Below are positions 1 through 9,891 of a DNA stretch of 64,000 nucleotides, piece after piece. Below the pieces are notes generated by a model that was given only the letters and a program-made list of their open reading frames with translations, had not been told where the DNA came from and searched no databases. The position numbers were made by a program, and so were the translations under genes. The number at the start of each line of letters is the position of its first letter. Position 1 is the first letter of the stretch. The DNA is from Anaeromyxobacter diazotrophicus (GTDB lineage: Bacteria > Myxococcota > Myxococcia > Myxococcales > Anaeromyxobacteraceae). The stretch spans positions 496,001 through 560,000 of the forward strand of contig NZ_BJTG01000001.1 of assembly GCF_013340205.1 (NCBI RefSeq), read 5' to 3'.

Positions 1-669
1 CCGGAGCTGCTGGCCGAGGCGCGCTACGGGCTCCCCGAGCTCGGCCGCGCGGCGCTCCCGGGCGCGCGCCTGGTCGCGAACCCCGGCTGCTACGCCACCG
101 CCATCGCGCTCGCGCTGGCGCCGCTCCTGCGCTCCGGCCTCGTCCTGGCGGAGGGCGTCGCGGTCGCCGCCATGAGCGGCGTCACCGGCGCCGGCCGCAA
201 GGCGAGCGAGGACTACAGCTTCTGCGAGGTGGACGAGGACCTGCGCGCCTACCGCCTCGGGCGCCACCAGCACGTGCCCGAGATCGAGCAGACGGTGGCC
301 CGCTTCGCCGGCCGCTGCGGGCCCATCTCCTTCACGCCCCACCTCGTGCCGATCCGGCGCGGCATCCTCGCGAGCTGCACGCTCCGGCTCGCGCCCGGCG
401 CCGAGCCGGCCGCGCTCGCCCGCGCCTACGACGTCTACGCCGGCGAGCCGTTCCTGCGCGTGCTGCCCGCCGACAAGGTGGCGGTGAAGGACGTGGCGCG
501 GACGAACCGGGTGCACCTCGGGGTGGCGGTGGACGCCCGGGCCGGGGTGGCGGTGGCGGTCTCCGCCATCGACAACCTGGTGAAGGGCGCCGCCGGGCAG
601 GCCGTGCAGGCGCTCAACGCGGTCATGGGCTGGGACGAGGCGCTCGGCCTCGACCTCCTGGGAGGCTAG
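1..669 (+). CDS. argC: N-acetyl-gamma-glutamyl-phosphate reductase, C-terminal part
   Basis: This is the 3' part of ArgC; the reading frame is open from base 1, so the start lies outside the window and 222 residues are visible. ArgC makes N-acetylglutamate semialdehyde from N-acetylglutamyl phosphate with NADPH in the cytoplasmic arginine pathway. The catalytic-cysteine motif NPGCYAT is present (Cys codon at 88-90), and RHQHVPEIEQ matches the conserved histidine region. The ATG at 172 is internal and should not be taken as the start. The stop at 667-669 lies one base before the GTG of the next gene, whose GGGAGG ribosome site is inside the end of argC, so the two are translationally coupled. 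Identification is firm from motif and context. Confidence 0.95.
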   Translation, partial: PELLAEARYGLPELGRAALPGARLVANPGCYATAIALALAPLLRSGLVLAEGVAVAAMSGVTGAGRKASEDYSFCEVDEDLRAYRLGRHQHVPEIEQTVARFAGRCGPISFTPHLVPIRRGILASCTLRLAPGAEPAALARAYDVYAGEPFLRVLPADKVAVKDVARTNRVHLGVAVDARAGVAVAVSAIDNLVKGAAGQAVQALNAVMGWDEALGLDLLGG

Positions 670-670
670 C

Positions 671-2788
671 GTGAAGATCCCGAAGGGCTTCCGCTTCGCC
701 GGCGCGGCCGCCGGGCTGAAGCCGCAGCGGCGCGACGTGGCGCTCGTCGTCTCCGACGTGCCGGCCGCGGCCGCCGGCGTCTTCACCCGGAACCGCGCCG
801 CGGCCGCGCCGGTGCTGGACGCCCGCCCGCGCGTGCCGGCCGAGGGCATGCGGGCGGTGCTCGCCAACTCCGGCAACGCCAACGCCCTCACCGGCCCGGG
901 CGGCCTCGACGACGTGAGCGTGCTGCGCAGCGCGGTCGCCGACGCGCTCGGCATCCAGAAGCGCGCGGTGCTCACCGCCTCCACCGGCGTCATCGGGCAG
1001 CGGCTGCCGGCCATGAAGATCCTGGCCGCGCTGCCGGGGCTGGTGGACGGGCTGGGCGACCACGCCGAGCTGGCGGCCGAGGCCATCATCACCACCGACA
1101 CCCGCGCCAAGATGACCGCCCGCGAGGTGGTGCTGGGCGGGAAGGCCGCCACCGTGAGCGCCATCTGCAAGGGCTCCGGGATGGTGGCGCCGCAGCTCGC
1201 CACCGTCATGTGCCTCGTCGTCACCGACGCGGCGGTGACGCCGCGCGCGCTGCAGGAGCTGCTCGCCCGCGCGGTGACGAAGACCTTCAACATGGTGAAC
1301 GTCGACGGCGACATGTCGACCAACGACACCGTGCTGGCGCTCGCCAACGGCCTCGCCGGCAACCCGCGCATCGCCGACCCCGGCCCCGACCTCGACGTGC
1401 TGGAGGCGGCGGTCACCGACCTGTGCGGGGAGCTGGCGCGCGCGGTGGCGGCCGACGGCGAGGGCGCCACCCGCATGGTGGAGGTGGTGGTCACCGGCGC
1501 CCCCTCCGAGGAGGCGGCCCGCGACTGCGCCACCTCCATCGCCGGCTCGCCGCTCGTCAAGGCGGCGCTCTTCGGCGCCGATCCGAACTGGGGCCGGGTG
1601 CTCGCCACCGTCGGCGCGCGCGCCGGATCGCGCGGCTGGCCCATCGACCCGTACCGCGCCCGGGTGGCGCTGCAGGGCGTCACCGTCTTCGACAAGGGCG
1701 CGCCAGTCGAGTTCGAGCGCGAGGCGCTCAAGGCGCGCCTGCGCGAGACGCGCGTCGACCTCGCCGTCGCGCTCGCCGACGGCGAGGCGAGCGCCACCGC
1801 CTGGGGCTGCGACCTCTCCTACGACTACGTCCGCATCAACGCCGACTACAGCTCGATGATCGTCCAGAAGCCGGACGGCATGCTGGCGAAGGAGGAGCGG
1901 GTCGCGAACTACAGCCCCGCCTTCAAGCGCACCCTGCTGGTCGAGGCGCTCAAGTACATCTCCGCCTTCTCCGGCCAGATCGCGGTGGTGAAGTACGGCG
2001 GCGCCGCCATGGTGAAGGAGAGCCTCAAGGAGGCGTTCGCCGAGGACGTGGCGCTGCTCAAGCGCGTCGGCCTGAAGCCGGTGGTGGTCCACGGCGGCGC
2101 GCTCGAGATCAACCGCACCCTGGAGCGCCTGGGCGAGCGGAGCGAGTTCGTGGACGGCCTGCGCGTCACCGACGCGGCCGCCCTGCCCATCATCGAGATG
2201 GTGCTCACCGGCAAGGTGAACCAGGAGCTGGTGGCGCTCCTCAACGCGCGCGACTCGGGCGCGGTCGGCCTGTCCGGCAAGGACGGCCGGCTGCTCGAGG
2301 CGCGGCGGCTCGTGCACGAGAGCGGACGCGACCTGGGGCAGGTGGGCGAGGTCACCGCCGTGAACACCGAGTTCCTGCGCATGCTGCTCGACAAGGACTA
2401 CGTCCCGGTCATCTCGCCCATCGGGCTCGGGCCAGGCGGCGAGAGCCTCAGCATCAACGCCGACGACGTGGCGGCGCACGTCGCCGCGGCGCTCGGCGCG
2501 AAGAAGCTCATCTACCTCACCGACGTCCCCGGCCTGCTCGAGTCGGCGCCGGACGGTGAGCTGGTGCGGCAGGTCACCGACGAGGACCTCCGCCGGCGCC
2601 TCGCCGCCGGGTCCATCACCGGCGGGATGAAGATCAAGGCCTACTCGATCCTGGAGGCGCTCTCGGGCGGGGTCGAGCGCGTGCACATCCTCGACGGGCG
2701 CCAGCCGCACACGGTCATCGCCGAGCTCTTCACCGATCGCGGGGTGGGGACGCTCGTCCAGCCGCAGCCCGCCGCGCCGGCCGCGTAG
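671..2788 (+). CDS. argJB: ArgJ-ArgB fusion: ornithine acetyltransferase + acetylglutamate kinase
   Basis: One uninterrupted 705-residue frame carries two arginine-pathway enzymes. Residues 1-395 are ArgJ, which recycles the acetyl group from N-acetylornithine to glutamate; the segment [15 protein letters not shown] contains the self-cleavage Thr, and the ArgJ end signature [17 protein letters not shown] is followed directly by residue 396 with no stop. Residues about 396-705 are ArgB, with [34 protein letters not shown] and GGMKIK. The ArgB glycine loop reads HGGALEIN instead of the usual HGGGPxIN. No ribosome site precedes Met396, so a separate ArgB start is unlikely. The start is GTG with GGGAGG upstream. 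ArgJ normally self-cleaves at the internal Thr, so the mature product may be an alpha chain plus a beta-ArgB chain. Confidence 0.93.
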   Translation: MKIPKGFRFAGAAAGLKPQRRDVALVVSDVPAAAAGVFTRNRAAAAPVLDARPRVPAEGMRAVLANSGNANALTGPGGLDDVSVLRSAVADALGIQKRAVLTASTGVIGQRLPAMKILAALPGLVDGLGDHAELAAEAIITTDTRAKMTAREVVLGGKAATVSAICKGSGMVAPQLATVMCLVVTDAAVTPRALQELLARAVTKTFNMVNVDGDMSTNDTVLALANGLAGNPRIADPGPDLDVLEAAVTDLCGELARAVAADGEGATRMVEVVVTGAPSEEAARDCATSIAGSPLVKAALFGADPNWGRVLATVGARAGSRGWPIDPYRARVALQGVTVFDKGAPVEFEREALKARLRETRVDLAVALADGEASATAWGCDLSYDYVRINADYSSMIVQKPDGMLAKEERVANYSPAFKRTLLVEALKYISAFSGQIAVVKYGGAAMVKESLKEAFAEDVALLKRVGLKPVVVHGGALEINRTLERLGERSEFVDGLRVTDAAALPIIEMVLTGKVNQELVALLNARDSGAVGLSGKDGRLLEARRLVHESGRDLGQVGEVTAVNTEFLRMLLDKDYVPVISPIGLGPGGESLSINADDVAAHVAAALGAKKLIYLTDVPGLLESAPDGELVRQVTDEDLRRRLAAGSITGGMKIKAYSILEALSGGVERVHILDGRQPHTVIAELFTDRGVGTLVQPQPAAPAA

Positions 2789-2802
2789 CCAGGGAGGACG
2801 CC

Positions 2803-3282
2803 ATGCCCACCAAGGCCGATCTCCGCCGCCAGGCCGTGGCGCGCCTCCTCGGCGCCCGGCGCATCGCCACGCAGGACGACCTGCTCGCGGCCGTGCGCCG
2901 CGAGGGCTTCGAGGCCACCCAGGCCACCCTCTCGCGCGACCTGGCCCGGCTCGGCGCCCGCCGGGTGTCCGCGCCCGGCGGCGGCACGCGCTACGAGCTC
3001 CCGGCGGAGGAGCGCCGCGACGGGCTGGACGCGCTCGGGCTGCTCGTCGCGTCGGTGTCCAGCAACGGCTCCATGGTCGTCATCAGGACGCACCCCGGCA
3101 GCGCGCCGGCGGTGGCACGCGCGGTGGACCTGGCGCGGCTCCCCGAGCTGCTCGGCACCATCGCCGGGGACGACACCGTCTTCATCGCCCCGGTGAAGGA
3201 GGCGCGCGCCCGCGCGCTGGCGGAGCGCGTGCGGCGGCTGTTCCAGGGCGGCCCCGCCGCCGCCGGCGCGGCCAGTCCGTAG
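2803..3282 (+). CDS. argR: Arginine repressor ArgR
   Basis: A 159-residue ArgR-family regulator, close to the usual 150-170. The N-terminal winged-helix DNA-binding part (residues about 1-75) contains the family motif ATLSRDL. The C-terminal oligomerisation and arginine-binding part holds [11 protein letters not shown], where the paired Asp residues normally contact arginine. It lies 14 bases after argJB with a GGGAGG site before the ATG, so it ends an argC-argJB-argR operon and presumably gives arginine feedback on it. The TAG stop is itself the first part of a hairpin repeat found again at 11.5 kb. Family assignment is secure; the operator it binds was not identified because the operon promoter lies upstream of the window. 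Confidence 0.93.
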   Translation: MPTKADLRRQAVARLLGARRIATQDDLLAAVRREGFEATQATLSRDLARLGARRVSAPGGGTRYELPAEERRDGLDALGLLVASVSSNGSMVVIRTHPGSAPAVARAVDLARLPELLGTIAGDDTVFIAPVKEARARALAERVRRLFQGGPAAAGAASP

Positions 3283-3305
3283 GGCGGGGGCTCGTCCCCC
3301 GCCGC
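3278..3305 (+). repeat. Dispersed hairpin repeat, copy A
   Basis: This 28-base stretch overlaps the argR stop codon and is repeated exactly, in inverted orientation, at 11511-11538. It contains an 8-bp stem (GGCGGGGG / CCCCCGCC) around the loop CTCGT. It may act as an argR terminator or be a REP-like element. No T-run follows. Confidence 0.7.
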
Positions 3306-3441
3306 CGTCGAGCTCGAGGCCTCCCGCCCGGCGCCGCAAGCCCCGGCGGGCGAGGGTGGCGCGAGCCCCCGGGTCGGCGGCGACTGGCCGCTCGAACCCG
3401 TACCCCCGCGTTCCGGCGTCCCGCGACCGCGGCACGTGGCT

Positions 3442-3447
3442 TGCGAT
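3442..3447 (+). promoter_or_regulatory. Possible -10 element for the chemoreceptor gene
   Basis: TGCGAT followed by CCGCCCCTCCC closely resembles the TACGAT-CCGCCTCTCCC sequence at 11681, upstream of another membrane sensor gene. Both lie about 36-42 bases before their start codons. This is a similarity argument only; no good -35 hexamer is visible. Confidence 0.3.
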
Positions 3448-3482
3448 CCGCCCCTCCCGGCGCCGCGCGCGCCGGAGGCTCC

Positions 3483-6050
3483 ATGTCGCTGCGCCAAGAG
3501 ATCCGCAAGGTCGGGCTGACGCCGGTGGCGGTGCTGGCGGCCGCGTTCCTGGTGGTCCTCGCCGTGGAGGCGTGGCGGGTCGGGTCGGAGGTGAACCGCA
3601 CGGTGGGCGAGCTGGCCCGCGGCGGGCTGGAGCGGGCGGTCTCGGACTTCCGGCTCACCTGCGAGACGGCGCAGGCCGACCTCGACCGCCGGCTCGCCGC
3701 CAGCCTGGCGGTGGCCGAGGACGCGCTGGCGCGCGGGGGCGGGTTCGGCCTGGCCGACGTCCCGGTGAGCTGGCGCGCCGTGAACCAGGTCGACGGCGCG
3801 ACGCGCGAGGTGACGCTCAAGCGCGCCCTGCTCGGCGCGGCGCCGCTCGAGCGGAACACCGACTTCGCCCGCCCGACCCCCCTCGTCGACGACGTGACCC
3901 GCCTCACCGGCGCCGCCGCCACCCTCTTCCAGCGCATGGACGAGGCGGGCGACATGCTCCGCATCGCGACCAGCGTGAAGACCAAGGCCGGCGCGCGCGC
4001 GGTGGGCACCTTCATCCCGGCGGCGGGCCCCGAGGGCCCGAGCCCGGTGGTGGCGGCGGTGCTCCGCGGCGAGCGCTACCAGGGCCGCGCCTACGTGGTC
4101 GACGCCTGGTACGTCACGGTCTACGCGCCGCTGCGCGGGCCGGACGGGCGCGTCGAGGGCATGCTCTTCGTCGGCGTGCGCCAGGACGCGCTCGAGGGCC
4201 TCCGCGCGGCCGCCGAGCGGCTGCGGGTGGGCGAGAGCGGCCGGCTGCTGGTGCTGGGCGCCAAGGGCAGCCAGCGCGGGCGGCTCCTCCTGGGCGGCGG
4301 CGGGCTCTGGCCGGAGGGCGAGGACCTCACCGCCCTCCAGGACGGCGCCGGACGGCGCTTCTTCGCCGAGGCGGTGGAGCGCGCGCCCGGGCTCCCGGCC
4401 GGCGCGGTCGCGCAGGACCGCTGGGTGCGGCCGGCGGCGCAGGGCCGCGCGGCCACCGCGCGGCTCGCCGCGTACACCTACTTCGCCCCCTGGGACTGGA
4501 TCATCGCGGCCGGGCTGGACGACGACGAGGCCGACGCGGCCGCCCGCTCGGTGCGCGGCTCGCTCTGGCGCATGGCGGCGGCGCTGCTCCTGCTGTCCGC
4601 GGCGGCGCTGGCCGGGGCCGCCGTGTACGCCCGCCGCGCGGCGGCGCGCGTCGCGGCGCCGGTCGAGGCGATGGCGGCCTCGGCGGAGCGCCTGGCGCGC
4701 GGCGACCTCGAGCAGGCCGTGACGCACCAGGGCGACGACGAGGTGGGCCGGCTGGCCGAGGCGCTGCGGGAGACGGTGGCCTACCTGCGGGAGGTGGCGG
4801 GCGGCGCGCACGCGCTCGCCGGCGGCGATCTGGGCGTGACGCTGACGCCGCGGTCCGAGGCGGATCGGCTCACCCAGCGCTTCGTCGAGGCGCAGCGCGC
4901 GCTCACCGACCTGATCTCCGAGACCGAGCGCCTCACCCGGGCCGCCCTGGAGGGCCAGCTCGCCGTCCGCGCCGATCCGGGCAAGGTCCGCGGCGCCTAC
5001 GCCGAGGTGCTGGCCGGGTTGAACCGCACCGTGGACGCGCTCTGCGCGCCGGTGGCGGACGCCACGGCGGTGCTGGCGCGGCTGGGCGCGCGCGACCTCA
5101 CCGCGCGGGTGAAGGCCACCTACCCCGGGGACCACGCCCGCCTCAAGGAGGCCCTCGACGCGACCAGCGGGGCGCTCTCGGCCGCGCTGGCGCAGGCGTC
5201 GGCCGCCTCGCGCGAGGTGGCGTCCGCCTCCGAGCAGATCGCCACCTCGAGCCAGCAGGTGGCGAGCGGGGCGCAGAGCCAGGCGAGCGTCCTCCAGGAG
5301 ACGAGCGCGGCGCTGGAGAGCGTCTCGGACCTCACCCGCCGCACCGCCGACAGCGCGCAGCAGGCGACCGCGCTGGCGGGCGAGGCCCGCCAGGCGGCCG
5401 AGCAGGGCCAGCGGGCGGTCGAGGCGATGGACGGGGCGGTGGCCGGCATCCGGGGCTCGGCCGAGAGCACCTCGCAGATCATCAAGGACGTGAGCGAGAT
5501 CGCGCTGCAGACGAACCTGCTCGCGCTCAACGCGGCGGTCGAGGCGGCCCGCGCCGGCGAGGCCGGGCGCGGGTTCGCGGTGGTGGCGGACGAGGTGCGC
5601 TCGCTGGCGCTGCGCGCCCGCGAGGCGGCGGCCAAGACCGAGAAGCTCATCCAGCAGTCGGTGGCGCAGGCCGAGGCCGGCGAGGCGCAGGCGCGCCAGG
5701 TGGCGGGGCGGCTCTCCGAGATCGCCGGGGCGGTGGACAAGGTGTCGGCCATCGTGGCCGAGATCGCCGGCGCCGCGCGCGAGCAGTCGAGCGGCATCGA
5801 GGGCGTCCACCGCGCCATCGCCGGCGTGGGCGACATCACGCAGCAGAACGCGGCCGGGTCGGACGAGTCCTCCGCCGCCGCCCAGGCGCTCTCACAGCAG
5901 GCGGCCGAGCTGGCGGCGCTGATCGGGCAGTTCCGGCTGGAGGGCGAGGCGGCCGAGGAGGCGCCGGCCCCCCGGCCCATCCCGCTCACCCGAGCGCTGC
6001 CACCCGGGCCCACTCCCGCCGCGAGCGATCGACGCAGTCCTCGATGCTGA
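3483..6050 (+). CDS. Methyl-accepting chemotaxis protein with Cache sensor
   Basis: An 855-residue transmembrane chemoreceptor. TM1 lies at about residues 11-29, followed by a large periplasmic region (about 30-360) of the double Cache (Cache3/Cache2) type, TM2 at about 363-383, a HAMP domain, a second HAMP-like linker and a C-terminal signalling hairpin. The conserved tip is visible around residue 680 ([31 protein letters not shown]). It should sense a small ligand outside the membrane and control a CheA kinase; no che genes are nearby. The ATG at 3483 is chosen because GGAGG stands seven bases upstream; an in-frame TTG at 3441 has none. The last 65 bases overlap the end of the convergent flavoprotein gene. 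Confidence 0.93.
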   Translation: MSLRQEIRKVGLTPVAVLAAAFLVVLAVEAWRVGSEVNRTVGELARGGLERAVSDFRLTCETAQADLDRRLAASLAVAEDALARGGGFGLADVPVSWRAVNQVDGATREVTLKRALLGAAPLERNTDFARPTPLVDDVTRLTGAAATLFQRMDEAGDMLRIATSVKTKAGARAVGTFIPAAGPEGPSPVVAAVLRGERYQGRAYVVDAWYVTVYAPLRGPDGRVEGMLFVGVRQDALEGLRAAAERLRVGESGRLLVLGAKGSQRGRLLLGGGGLWPEGEDLTALQDGAGRRFFAEAVERAPGLPAGAVAQDRWVRPAAQGRAATARLAAYTYFAPWDWIIAAGLDDDEADAAARSVRGSLWRMAAALLLLSAAALAGAAVYARRAAARVAAPVEAMAASAERLARGDLEQAVTHQGDDEVGRLAEALRETVAYLREVAGGAHALAGGDLGVTLTPRSEADRLTQRFVEAQRALTDLISETERLTRAALEGQLAVRADPGKVRGAYAEVLAGLNRTVDALCAPVADATAVLARLGARDLTARVKATYPGDHARLKEALDATSGALSAALAQASAASREVASASEQIATSSQQVASGAQSQASVLQETSAALESVSDLTRRTADSAQQATALAGEARQAAEQGQRAVEAMDGAVAGIRGSAESTSQIIKDVSEIALQTNLLALNAAVEAARAGEAGRGFAVVADEVRSLALRAREAAAKTEKLIQQSVAQAEAGEAQARQVAGRLSEIAGAVDKVSAIVAEIAGAAREQSSGIEGVHRAIAGVGDITQQNAAGSDESSAAAQALSQQAAELAALIGQFRLEGEAAEEAPAPRPIPLTRALPPGPTPAASDRRSPRC

Positions 6051-7197
6051 GCCCGGCGAACCAGTTGCCGGTGACGCAGAGCCGTCCGGCGCTGGTCAGG
6101 CGGTCGACCTCGGCCACCACCTGCTCGTGACCGAGCACCGGGGACGGCAGCACGCTGCGCTGCTCGGCCACGTCCTCGAGGTCCGCCGGGGCGACGCGCA
6201 GGAGGCGCGCGGCGCGGGCGAGCTTCGCGGCGCGGTCGAGCCCAGGCTTGAAGTGGAAGGCGAAGCCGCGCCAGGCGGCGTCCGGCACCGGGTCGCGCGA
6301 CACCACCGAGTGGAAGACGTCGTCCTGCGGGACGAGGAAGGTCGAGACGGGCAGGTGCGCCACCTTCGCCGCCGCCACCGCGAACCCGAGGCTCTCCACC
6401 TGCGCCTCCTTGACCCGCGCCACCACCTGCGCCAGCTCCGGCGCGGCGGCCGCCAGGACGCGGGCGGCCGCGCCGGGCGTGACGGCCAGCGCCACCACCC
6501 GGGCCTCGTGGCGCGCGCCGTCGGCGGTGACGGCGGCGTACCCGCCGGCGGTCGCCTCGAGCGAGGTCGCCGGCTGGCCGAGCCGCACCTCCACCCGGGG
6601 CTGCCGCGCCAGCGCCTCGGCCGCGCTGGCGAGCCCGCCCTGCAGGGTGAAGCTGCGCGGGTACTCCTGCCGGCGCGTGCTGCGCGTCTTGAAGAGCATC
6701 GCCGCCGGGAAGGCGTCCGCCGGCTGCGAGGGCACCGCCGAGAGCATCGGCCCGAGCACCTTGCCGTAGTTCCGCCGGCCCACGATGCTCGCGTAGTACG
6801 AGTAGACGGTCTGGCCGTCCTTCTTGGCCGTGAACATGCGCGGCGCGTGGACGGCGAGCTCGGGCCAGGAGAACTGGCGCAGCAGCATGGCGAGGTTCGA
6901 GCCCGGCAGGACCCGGTCGCCCTCGACCATCCGCATGTGGGTCCTGGCGCGGGGGAGCACCGCCTTCGCCAGGCCGCAGGCGTCGAGCACCTCGGTCAGC
7001 CCGACGTAGGAGTTGTAGCAGGTGTGCGCCCCGAGCTCGTACCAGAAGCCGCTCGCGCCGCGGTGGGTGGCGAGGCAGCCGCCGACCCGCGGCGCCTGCT
7101 CGAGCACCAGCACCGAGCGGCCGGCGCGGGCCGCCTCGTGCGCGAAGGTGAGGCCGCTGATGCCGCCGCCGATGACGAGGACGTCGTGCGTTCCCAT
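5986..7197 (-). CDS. FAD-dependent protoporphyrinogen oxidase-like protein
   Basis: A 403-residue flavoprotein of the protoporphyrinogen/amine-oxidase superfamily. The N-terminus has the dinucleotide-binding motif [21 protein letters not shown], an acidic end to the second strand ([10 protein letters not shown]) and the following GG segment. The C-terminus [20 protein letters not shown] matches the FAD-closing motif of HemY-type enzymes. A role in oxygen-dependent haem synthesis is plausible in an organism rich in c-type cytochromes, but related desaturases and other oxidases share the fold, so the substrate is not certain. The gene lies 75 bases downstream of the receiver gene on the same strand, and its 3' end overlaps the chemoreceptor gene tail to tail. 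Confidence 0.75.
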   Translation of the reverse strand: MGTHDVLVIGGGISGLTFAHEAARAGRSVLVLEQAPRVGGCLATHRGASGFWYELGAHTCYNSYVGLTEVLDACGLAKAVLPRARTHMRMVEGDRVLPGSNLAMLLRQFSWPELAVHAPRMFTAKKDGQTVYSYYASIVGRRNYGKVLGPMLSAVPSQPADAFPAAMLFKTRSTRRQEYPRSFTLQGGLASAAEALARQPRVEVRLGQPATSLEATAGGYAAVTADGARHEARVVALAVTPGAAARVLAAAAPELAQVVARVKEAQVESLGFAVAAAKVAHLPVSTFLVPQDDVFHSVVSRDPVPDAAWRGFAFHFKPGLDRAAKLARAARLLRVAPADLEDVAEQRSVLPSPVLGHEQVVAEVDRLTSAGRLCVTGNWFAGLSIEDCVDRSRREWARVAALG

Positions 7198-7272
7198 GCG
7201 GGCGGGGAGCCTCGCACGACGCGCCGCGGCGCGCCAGGGGCGCCGCGGTCGCAGCGCTGGGGCGACTGCGCG

Positions 7273-7644
7273 CTACGCCGCGAGCGCCTCCGCCACCACC
7301 CGTGACAGGTCGTCGAGGTGGAACGGCTTCTTCACGTAGCCGACCGGCCGCCCCGCCCCCTCGACCAGGCGCGCCTTCACCTCTTCGGGGGGGCTGGCCG
7401 AGACGAACAGCACCTTGGGGCAGCGCTCTCCGAGCGACCGCACCAGCTCGCCGAGGAGCGTCACGCCGTCCATGCCCGGCATCCGGTAGTCCACCAGCGC
7501 CAGGTCGGGGGGACGCACCCGGGCCAGCTCGAGCGCGCAGAGGGCGTCCGAGGTGCTCTCCGCCTCGTGTCCCATCTTGCGGACGGCGAGCTCGAGCGCC
7601 TTTCTCACGATGTCGGTGTCATCCACGATGAGGACGCGCGCCAT
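7273..7644 (-). CDS. Single-domain response regulator (receiver only)
   Basis: A 123-residue stand-alone CheY-like receiver. The acidic pair Asp8-Asp9, phospho-acceptor Asp52 (ALVDYRMPGMDG), the Ser in VLFVSAS and the Lys in YVKKPF are all present, so it should be phosphorylated. There is no output domain and no adjacent kinase, which makes it an orphan receiver, possibly a shuttle for one of the many kinases. The ATG at 7644 begins MARVLIVDD directly at the first beta strand; a longer open frame upstream has no conserved content. The ribosome site is weak (AAGGCAG). Confidence 0.9.
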   Translation of the reverse strand: MARVLIVDDTDIVRKALELAVRKMGHEAESTSDALCALELARVRPPDLALVDYRMPGMDGVTLLGELVRSLGERCPKVLFVSASPPEEVKARLVEGAGRPVGYVKKPFHLDDLSRVVAEALAA

Positions 7645-7802
7645 GGGTGCGGCTGCCTTTCGTCTCGAGCCCCGGCGGCGTCGAATGCGTCCGGCGTGCC
7701 GCAGCCAGCCCGCGCAACCTCGCGATTTCGCGCCCGGCCGTTCCTGCCGAGCCGAGGGTGTGGGACACCCCGGGGTGCGGAGGATCTCCCACCCCGCCCC
7801 GA

Positions 7803-8789
7803 TCAGCGGTAGCGGGCGAGCGAGCGCCTGACCGTCTCCGCGAAGTGCCTGCGGGCGGCCGGGGGCGCGATCACCTCGGCGTCGCCTCCGAAGGAGAGCG
7901 CGAAGCGGGTGGCCCAGTCCTCGTTGGCGCCCGGCACCTCCACCACCGCGCCGCCGTCCTCGTCGCGCGCGACGAGCACCACGCCGGGCCTCGACACCGC
8001 CCAGGCGGCGGCGCGCGGCGCCAGCCGGACGCGGACCGCCTCGCCCTGCGCCTCGGAGAAGAGCCGCGCCTTCGACAGCTGCGCCGCGCCGGGGGCCTCG
8101 AAGCGCGCGTCCGTGAGCGCGCACTCGCGGATCCGGTCGAGCCGGAACGGCAGCGGCCGGTCACGCGAGAGGTCGAAGCCGTACAGGTACCAGTGCCCGA
8201 AGCGCTGGGCGAGCGTCCAGGGGCGGACGGTGCGCTCGCTCTCCGCCTCGCGCGTGGCGGTGTAGTAGCGCAGCCGCACCTCGCGCCGCTCGCCGATGGC
8301 GCGCTGCAGCCGGCCCAGCACCGAGCCCGGCGCGGGCGGCGAGCCGGCGTAGAGCCGCCCCATGAGCTCGTCGAAGCTCTTGCGCCGGTCGCGCGGCACC
8401 GACTGCCGCAGCGCCGCCAGCGCGCGGTCCTTGCCCTCGCCGCCCAGCGCCTGGGCCGCGGCCCCGAGCGCCGCCGCCTCGCTCTCGGTGAAGCGCGGCG
8501 GGCGCGAGAAGCTCTGGTGCAGCGCCACGTACACGCGGTCGCCCTCGACGTACAGGTCGAGGAAGTCGTCGGGCGCGAAGGGTGGGCAGCCGACGCCGAG
8601 CAGGAAGTCGAGGTCCTCGAGCAGCTCCTTCTCGGTGATGCCGCACTTGGCCGCCAGCTCCTTCACCGGGATGCCGCGGTGCTGAACGGCGTAGGGGACG
8701 AGGAAGAGCACGCGGCGCAGCCGCTCGCGCGGGTCGGCCTTGGCGGCGGGCGCCTCGCGCTTCGCCGCCGCCTTGCGGGGGGCGCTCAC
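7803..8789 (-). CDS. WYL-domain transcriptional regulator (second of a pair)
   Basis: A 328-residue protein with an N-terminal helix-turn-helix region preceded by a Lys/Ala-rich tail, and a WYL domain with HWYLYGFDLSRDRPLPFRLDRI in the C-terminal half. Its GTG start overlaps the stop of the upstream WYL gene by four bases (GTGA), so translation is coupled. Paired WYL genes resemble PafB/PafC, which act together as a DNA-damage-responsive activator in actinobacteria; whether this pair does the same here is an inference. WYL domains bind nucleic acid or nucleotide ligands. The gene is followed by a 158-base gap before the receiver gene. Confidence 0.85.
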   Translation of the reverse strand: MSAPRKAAAKREAPAAKADPRERLRRVLFLVPYAVQHRGIPVKELAAKCGITEKELLEDLDFLLGVGCPPFAPDDFLDLYVEGDRVYVALHQSFSRPPRFTESEAAALGAAAQALGGEGKDRALAALRQSVPRDRRKSFDELMGRLYAGSPPAPGSVLGRLQRAIGERREVRLRYYTATREAESERTVRPWTLAQRFGHWYLYGFDLSRDRPLPFRLDRIRECALTDARFEAPGAAQLSKARLFSEAQGEAVRVRLAPRAAAWAVSRPGVVLVARDEDGGAVVEVPGANEDWATRFALSFGGDAEVIAPPAARRHFAETVRRSLARYR

Positions 8790-9805
8790 GCGAGCCGCTC
8801 CGCGAGGCGGTCGAGCACGGCCCTCGCCTGCTGCCGGAGCCGGGCCGGCGCCACCACCTGCGCGCGCTCCAGCGCCAGCACGTGCCGCAGGAGCGCCTCG
8901 GCGTTGGTGGCCACGAGCTCGACCACCACCGCCCCGTCCTCCTCCCGGAGCTGCGCCCGGGGGCCGAACGAGGCGCGCGCCTCCGGCGAGACCGGCCCCT
9001 CCAGCCGCACCGTGCACCGCTCCGGCGCGTGGATGGCGTACTCCCAGGTCTCGCGGGTGGCGAGCGCGTGCAGGTCGAACCCGGCCGGCACCGCGAAGTC
9101 GGGGGTGCGCGGCGCGGCCGCGTTCACCGACAGCTCCAGGATGCGCGCCAGGTGGAAGGTGCGGACGTCGCGGCGCAGGTGGCACCAGCCGACCAGGAAC
9201 CAGGCGGAGCCCGACTGGTAGAGGCCGTACGGGTCCACGTCGCGCTCGGTGCGCGCCCGCCGCTCGGCGCCCTGGTAGGCGAGGTGCACCCGCTTCTTCG
9301 CCATCACCGCCGCCGACAGCTCCTCGAGCTGCTGCGCCAGCGGGCCGCCGCCGCCGGGCCGCGCCGGGGCGGCGTCGTCGCTGGAGAGGTGGCGGGCCGC
9401 CAGCGCCGCCGTCTCGGAGGCGCCCGGCGCACGGGCGGCGAAGGAGAGCTTGTTGAGCGCGTGGGCCAGGTCCTTCGCGTACGGGAACGCACCCTGCGCC
9501 AGCGCCGCCGAGCCCGCCAGGTAGAGCAGGACCAGGTCCTCCGGCGGGAGCTCCAGGTTGGGGAGGTAGAACTCGTCGCGGTCGATGAGGTAGCCGGCCG
9601 GCCGGTCCTCGTCCTGCGCGTCCCACCGGACCGGGATGCCGAGCTCGAGCAGCTCGGCCTTGTCGCGCTCGAACTTGCGGATGGCGGCCTCCTCCGAGCC
9701 GCCGTAATCGCCCGGGAACTGCTCCTGGATCTCGCGCCAGGAGACCGGTTCCGCCGCGCGCAAGAGGAACGCGGCCAGATCGAGGAGACGCTCCGCCTTC
9801 TGCAT
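8786..9805 (-). CDS. WYL-domain transcriptional regulator (first of a pair)
   Basis: A 339-residue WYL regulator. The N-terminal helix-turn-helix (EPVSWREIQEQFPGDYGGSEEAAIRKFERDKAEL in part) is followed by a WYL core whose motif reads AWFLVGWCHLRRDVRTFHLARI. The ATG at 9805 is preferred over a GTG at 9817, since an AAGGTG element stands nine bases before it. With the next gene it forms a two-protein unit like pafB-pafC: both members have the same domain order but are diverged, so the pair probably works as a heteromer. The upstream region is shared with the divergent DUF1054-like gene, only about 86 bases away, so both may be controlled from the same short spacer. Confidence 0.85.
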   Translation of the reverse strand: MQKAERLLDLAAFLLRAAEPVSWREIQEQFPGDYGGSEEAAIRKFERDKAELLELGIPVRWDAQDEDRPAGYLIDRDEFYLPNLELPPEDLVLLYLAGSAALAQGAFPYAKDLAHALNKLSFAARAPGASETAALAARHLSSDDAAPARPGGGGPLAQQLEELSAAVMAKKRVHLAYQGAERRARTERDVDPYGLYQSGSAWFLVGWCHLRRDVRTFHLARILELSVNAAAPRTPDFAVPAGFDLHALATRETWEYAIHAPERCTVRLEGPVSPEARASFGPRAQLREEDGAVVVELVATNAEALLRHVLALERAQVVAPARLRQQARAVLDRLAERLA

Positions 9806-9856
9806 GGGGGGTGGCACCTTAACAGCAGCCGGCGGCTCCGGAGAAGCCGGACGTGG

Positions 9857-9862
9857 TAAGAT
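9857..9862 (+). promoter_or_regulatory. Possible -10 element (TAAGAT)
   Basis: TAAGAT is one of the few AT-containing hexamers in the spacer between the divergent WYL and DUF1054-like genes. It lies 29 bases before the start chosen for the latter. No convincing -35 is seen. Confidence 0.3.
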
Positions 9863-9891
9863 GCCTGCTTTCGCGCGGCCTGGGGGTGCCC

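Noticed and set aside
623-2710. Long open frames on the strand opposite to argJB (and similar antisense frames elsewhere)
   Set aside because: They arise from the strong third-position G/C bias. They have low-complexity Arg/Gly/Ala/His composition, no known domains, and lie fully over well-identified genes.
3441-3482. TTG start at 3441 for the chemoreceptor
   Set aside because: It has no ribosome site, adds 14 unconserved residues, and ATG 3483 has an ideal GGAGG.
5986-6050. The 65-base overlap of chemoreceptor and flavoprotein ends as a regulatory antisense element
   Set aside because: Tail-to-tail overlaps of this size are common in compact high-GC genomes, and nothing else suggests a function.
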